This document shows positions 61,435 to 64,000 of a DNA stretch of 64,000 bases, one piece after another (the first letter of the stretch is position 1; each line of letters opens with the position of its first letter). Made by a program: the position numbers and the translations under genes. Under the pieces are notes generated by a model, which worked only from the letters and a program-made list of their open reading frames with translations, was not told where the DNA came from and did no database searches. The stretch lies in NCBI RefSeq assembly GCF_020103725.1, contig NZ_JAHXBG010000010.1:248001-312000 (forward strand), read 5' to 3'. Origin of the DNA: Hyalangium gracile. GTDB taxonomy: Bacteria > Myxococcota > Myxococcia > Myxococcales > Myxococcaceae.

Positions 61435-62040
61435 TCAGGCGGACGCGAGCCCATTGCGCAGCAGGCCCAGCTTGTTGCGCGCCGAGAGCAGCTGCTGGCG
61501 CAGCGAGTCCGCCTGCCGCCCCACGTCCGTGAAGTCCTGCTCCTCGGCGAGCTTCGTGACGGCCTGGGCCTCCTGGGCCACCTCCACCATCCGATCGTTG
61601 AGGGCGTCCAGGGTGCCGATGAGCTCCGTGTTCTGCTCGGGCGTCTGGGCCTTGGCGCGCTGGGCGGCGAACTCCTGCATCCGCTGGTTGAGCTCCGCGG
61701 CGCTCTGCCCCAGCGCGCCGTAGCGCTCCAGGAGCGCCTTGAACGTCTCCGCGCGATGCTGCAGCTCCTGGGCGCGGGCGTTGACGGCCTCGGCCTGCTG
61801 CTGCTGCCTGTCCCGGGCCGCCGTCACGGCCGCCACGAGCGCGCTCACGCTGGCGTTGAGGACCTGGTCCTGCTCGGCCACGTCGCGCAGCAGCTTCGAG
61901 GCGCGCTCCAGGCTCTTCTCGGAGTTCAGCGGGGCCTTGCGGAGCTGGTCGGCGAGCGACTCGAAGCGGGTGAGCTGGGACTCGAGGGACTCGGCGGCGG
62001 CAACCAGCTCGGAGGAGGGCGACTTGTCGCGCTTGCTCAT
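61435..62040 (-). CDS. Coiled-coil protein of unknown function
   Basis: 201 residues from the ATG at 62038-62040 (about 20 more codons are open upstream). After MSKRDKSPSSE nearly the whole protein is heptad-rich helix with Gln/Ala/Glu/Leu (SLESQLTRFESLADQLRK, RDRQQQQAEAVNARAQELQH, QADSLRQQLLSARNKL). There is no membrane segment. It may be a structural or chemoreceptor-like signalling helix, but no family is recognised. Confidence 0.75.
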   Translation of the reverse strand: MSKRDKSPSSELVAAAESLESQLTRFESLADQLRKAPLNSEKSLERASKLLRDVAEQDQVLNASVSALVAAVTAARDRQQQQAEAVNARAQELQHRAETFKALLERYGALGQSAAELNQRMQEFAAQRAKAQTPEQNTELIGTLDALNDRMVEVAQEAQAVTKLAEEQDFTDVGRQADSLRQQLLSARNKLGLLRNGLASA

Positions 62041-62259
62041 AGGGCGGCCACCATGGCACGGCCCGTGCCCGTTGCCACTTCCGGAGCGAGCTGGGCGCAC
62101 CGGGAGCGTTGCTGATGGACATCACCCGGAGCCGCCCTGCCAGCCACTCGACCCCAAGCAGCCCTGGCCTGCCTGCCTGCTCGGGTTGTACTTCCGGACA
62201 AGGGGACTGCCTACCTTTCCTCCGGGGGCCTGCATGCCCCCCGCGACAAGGAGAGAGGC

Positions 62260-63054
62260 ATGCCCAGGAGCTATAGCTTCGACCACTTCACGGCAGTGAA
62301 ACCGGACCCGAGCAAGGTCGGCACCACGCAGGACAGCCATCATCCTGTGAAGAGCGAGACACCTCTGCCCGAGCAGGAAGGCCTGCACTACGGCCAGCAC
62401 CACGCGGAGACCATCATGAGAGCCCAGGCTCGACGGATGGACCGCGAGGCGGAGCAGCTCCTGGACGAGGCCTCCGAGGAGCTGGTCGAGCCTCCGGTGG
62501 AGCTGGCGATGGAGCCCGAGTCCACGCCCCAGGTGGAAATGACGATGGAGGCCGAGCCCCCTGCTCAGGTCGAGCTCCCCATGACGGCCGAAGCGCCCGC
62601 CCCGGAGCGTGCGGCCCCGGAGGCCACGCTGGCACCTGCCGAAGAGGCCACGCAGGAGCCCGAGCTGCCCGAGCCGCAAGCCGTGACGCCGGAGGTGGAG
62701 CCGCCCCCACGACAGCGCATGGCGACGAAGCGTGGGGCCTCCAAGCGCACGCCGGCGAAGCGTGCGGCCTCCAAGCGCGAGCACCACACCACCGTGGCGC
62801 GGCGAAGCCCGGCGAAGCGGAAGACGGCGAGCCCCCAGAAGGCCACGACCCGAGCCAAGGCCCAGGCCAGGGTCCAGCCCAAGGCGAAACCGTCGAAGCC
62901 GGCACCCAAGCCGACCCGAGGAGCGAAGCGCATCGCCAGCACCACGGCGGTGGCGCGAACGGCGCGTGGAGTCAGCAAGCCCACCGCGAAGGCGAAGCCC
63001 ACCGCGAAGAAGACGACGCGCGGCACGGCTCGGCGCCCGACGAAGAAGCGCTGA
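62260..63054 (+). CDS. Bipartite protein: acidic N-half and Lys/Arg-rich histone H1-like C-half
   Basis: 264 residues from the ATG at 62260, preceded by AAGGAGAGAGG. Residues 1-60 are conserved-looking (PRSYSFDHFTAVKPDPSKV, HYGQHHAETIMRAQARRMDREAEQLL). Residues 65-145 are an acidic Pro/Glu low-complexity stretch. From 150 on it is Lys/Arg/Ala/Pro/Thr with repeated AKR, TPAKRA and AKPTAKK, like eukaryotic H1 tails and bacterial histone-like proteins. It may bind DNA or RNA through the tail. No known family is recognised for the N-terminus. Confidence 0.75.
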   Translation: MPRSYSFDHFTAVKPDPSKVGTTQDSHHPVKSETPLPEQEGLHYGQHHAETIMRAQARRMDREAEQLLDEASEELVEPPVELAMEPESTPQVEMTMEAEPPAQVELPMTAEAPAPERAAPEATLAPAEEATQEPELPEPQAVTPEVEPPPRQRMATKRGASKRTPAKRAASKREHHTTVARRSPAKRKTASPQKATTRAKAQARVQPKAKPSKPAPKPTRGAKRIASTTAVARTARGVSKPTAKAKPTAKKTTRGTARRPTKKR

Positions 63055-63062
63055 GCCGAGCC

Positions 63063-64000
63063 TCAGGCGGACTGGGCCGGAGCGATCCGGAGCGTCCCCT
63101 CCAGGGGCGCTCCGAGGTCCAGCATGAGCCGCGCGAGCGCCTCGGCGGCGGACTCGGCGGTGTTGCCCAGGCGGACCAGCATGTCGCCCACCTCGTCCGG
63201 CGTGCGCGCGAGCGCCAGCGTCTGCAGCCCCACTTCGCCCTGCCAGAGTTCCATCGCCTCGGTCCGGGCCTCCCGCTCGAAGCGGGCCGGGTCCAGGCCG
63301 TTGCGCTCACACACGCGCAGGCGCGCCAGGTCCCGCCACAGCATGACCTCCTGGTCCGCCAGCAGCAGCTCGGCGTGCCACCGCCCCTCCAGGCCCTCCG
63401 CCTCGCCTCGCAGTCCCCGCGCCAGGGCCGCCACGGTCCGCGGCGACAGGTGGCTGAAGACCACCGACAGGTCTCCGCGCGTCTGCTGCCCCGCGGAGTC
63501 GATCACCACGTGCCAGAGCACCATGCGCCCGGTGAAGCGGGCCGAGGCGCGCACCTCCACGCTGCCGTCGTCGTACTCGGCCGACCACTGCACGTTCAGC
63601 ACGCTCTCGGCATCCAGCCGCCGGAACTGTCGCAGGTACGCCAGCTCCGCTCCCGGCGCGCGCTGCTGCGTGAACACCGCCACCCGCCCCGAGCGCAGCA
63701 CCCCGCCATCCGGATCCGCCAGCGGCACCGCGCCCGTGCTGATGAAGTGCTGGTAGGCCCCCAGCGTCCCCTCGCGGGACAGGTCCAGGTCCGCGGTCCG
63801 CCCCAGCGAGCGCTCCAGCACCGGCATCACGCGCTCCTGCGCCCCCTCACCCAGCGGCTCCAGCCCCGCGAAGGGGTCCTCCACCTGCCCGCGCATGGAC
63901 GTGGTGGTGACGCGCATGAGCTGCGAATCCAACCGGCTCACCTCGTGGAGCCGCCCCTGAGCCCCCTGCCCCTCGCCCGAGGCCTCCCAGCGCAGGGTGC
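63063..64000 (-). CDS. Unknown protein running off the right edge (5' end missing)
   Basis: At least 292 residues from a GTG at 63941, but the frame stays open and protein-like to the window edge (WEASGEGQGAQGRLHEV), so the true start probably lies beyond 64000. The visible part contains AYQHFISTGAVPLAD, VLNVQWSAEYDDGSVEVRASARFTG and VVFSHLSPRTVAALARGL. It ends in a helical domain (DEVGDMLVRLGNTAESAAEALARLMLDLG). No signal or membrane segment is visible and no family is recognised. It converges with the Lys-rich gene, eight bases apart. Confidence 0.75.
   Translation of the reverse strand, partial: TLRWEASGEGQGAQGRLHEVSRLDSQLMRVTTTSMRGQVEDPFAGLEPLGEGAQERVMPVLERSLGRTADLDLSREGTLGAYQHFISTGAVPLADPDGGVLRSGRVAVFTQQRAPGAELAYLRQFRRLDAESVLNVQWSAEYDDGSVEVRASARFTGRMVLWHVVIDSAGQQTRGDLSVVFSHLSPRTVAALARGLRGEAEGLEGRWHAELLLADQEVMLWRDLARLRVCERNGLDPARFEREARTEAMELWQGEVGLQTLALARTPDEVGDMLVRLGNTAESAAEALARLMLDLGAPLEGTLRIAPAQSA

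Noticed and set aside
1-64000. Search by eye for tRNA, rRNA, transposase, integrase or phage genes
   Set aside because: None recognised; short TTCGA-like matches fall inside coding sequence and lack cloverleaf context.

Overview
The window is very GC-rich, densely coded chromosomal DNA. Its gene content points to a delta-proteobacterial predator of the Myxococcota, most likely Cystobacterineae (Archangium, Cystobacter, Stigmatella or Myxococcus relatives). The evidence is two proteins with MYXO-CTERM-like tails, a very large Ig-repeat surface protein like AgmC, a REC-REC-PilZ protein with the myxobacterial PilZ-like domain, several Hsp70 paralogues, many lipoproteins, and TPR/cNMP-binding and Asp-box proteins. 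I see no rRNA, tRNA, CRISPR array, insertion sequence or phage gene.

Layout. 1-7.9 kb: end of an outer-membrane-type protein, an esterase, a MATE exporter, a beta-propeller lipoprotein, a REC-REC-PilZ regulator and an Hsp70. 8.1-12.1 kb: atpH and atpA of the F1 ATP synthase with a PAS histidine kinase between them. 12.2-17.0 kb: the Ig-repeat surface protein. 17.1-19.7 kb: a lipoprotein, a HAD hydrolase and an OmpA-like protein. 19.7-24.4 kb: a translationally coupled chaperone operon (GrpE-like, Hsp70, alpha-helical partner, J-like protein). 24.5-29.2 kb: an MFS exporter, two tandem paralogous secreted proteins, a nucleotidyltransferase and a small CBS protein. 29.3-32.7 kb: a patatin-like phospholipase and a membrane cyclase-like protein with altered catalytic residues.

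32.8-35.1 kb: a coupled three-gene cluster of a TIGR04222-like membrane protein with a Gly/Cys-rich tail, a DUF692 (MNIO) iron enzyme and a small partner. I consider it the best candidate for a new peptide- or protein-modification system. 35.2-38.4 kb: a second OmpA-like protein, a secreted protein, and a DUF2071 and membrane protein pair. 38.5-42.7 kb: a VolA-like lipase lipoprotein with a FadL porin, suggesting lipid scavenging. 42.8-47.6 kb: an RND exporter fused to a LolA-like domain, plus an outer-membrane barrel. 47.7-51.5 kb: a SEC-C protein and two TPR/cNMP-binding proteins.

51.7-56.1 kb is the most accessory-looking part. It holds a methyltransferase-fold lipoprotein, a putative secreted polymorphic toxin with a downstream immunity candidate, a 53-bp repeat present twice, and a gene-poor stretch with a possible frameshifted remnant. 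56.1-60.0 kb: a four-gene secreted operon (Asp-box MYXO-CTERM protein, lipoprotein, YVTN-type propeller lipoprotein, dihaem cytochrome c lipoprotein). 60.1-64 kb: a SprT-like protein lacking the catalytic Glu, a DUF2203 protein, a coiled-coil protein, a Lys-rich histone-like protein and a gene running off the right edge. Functions are read from motifs by eye; no database search was run.
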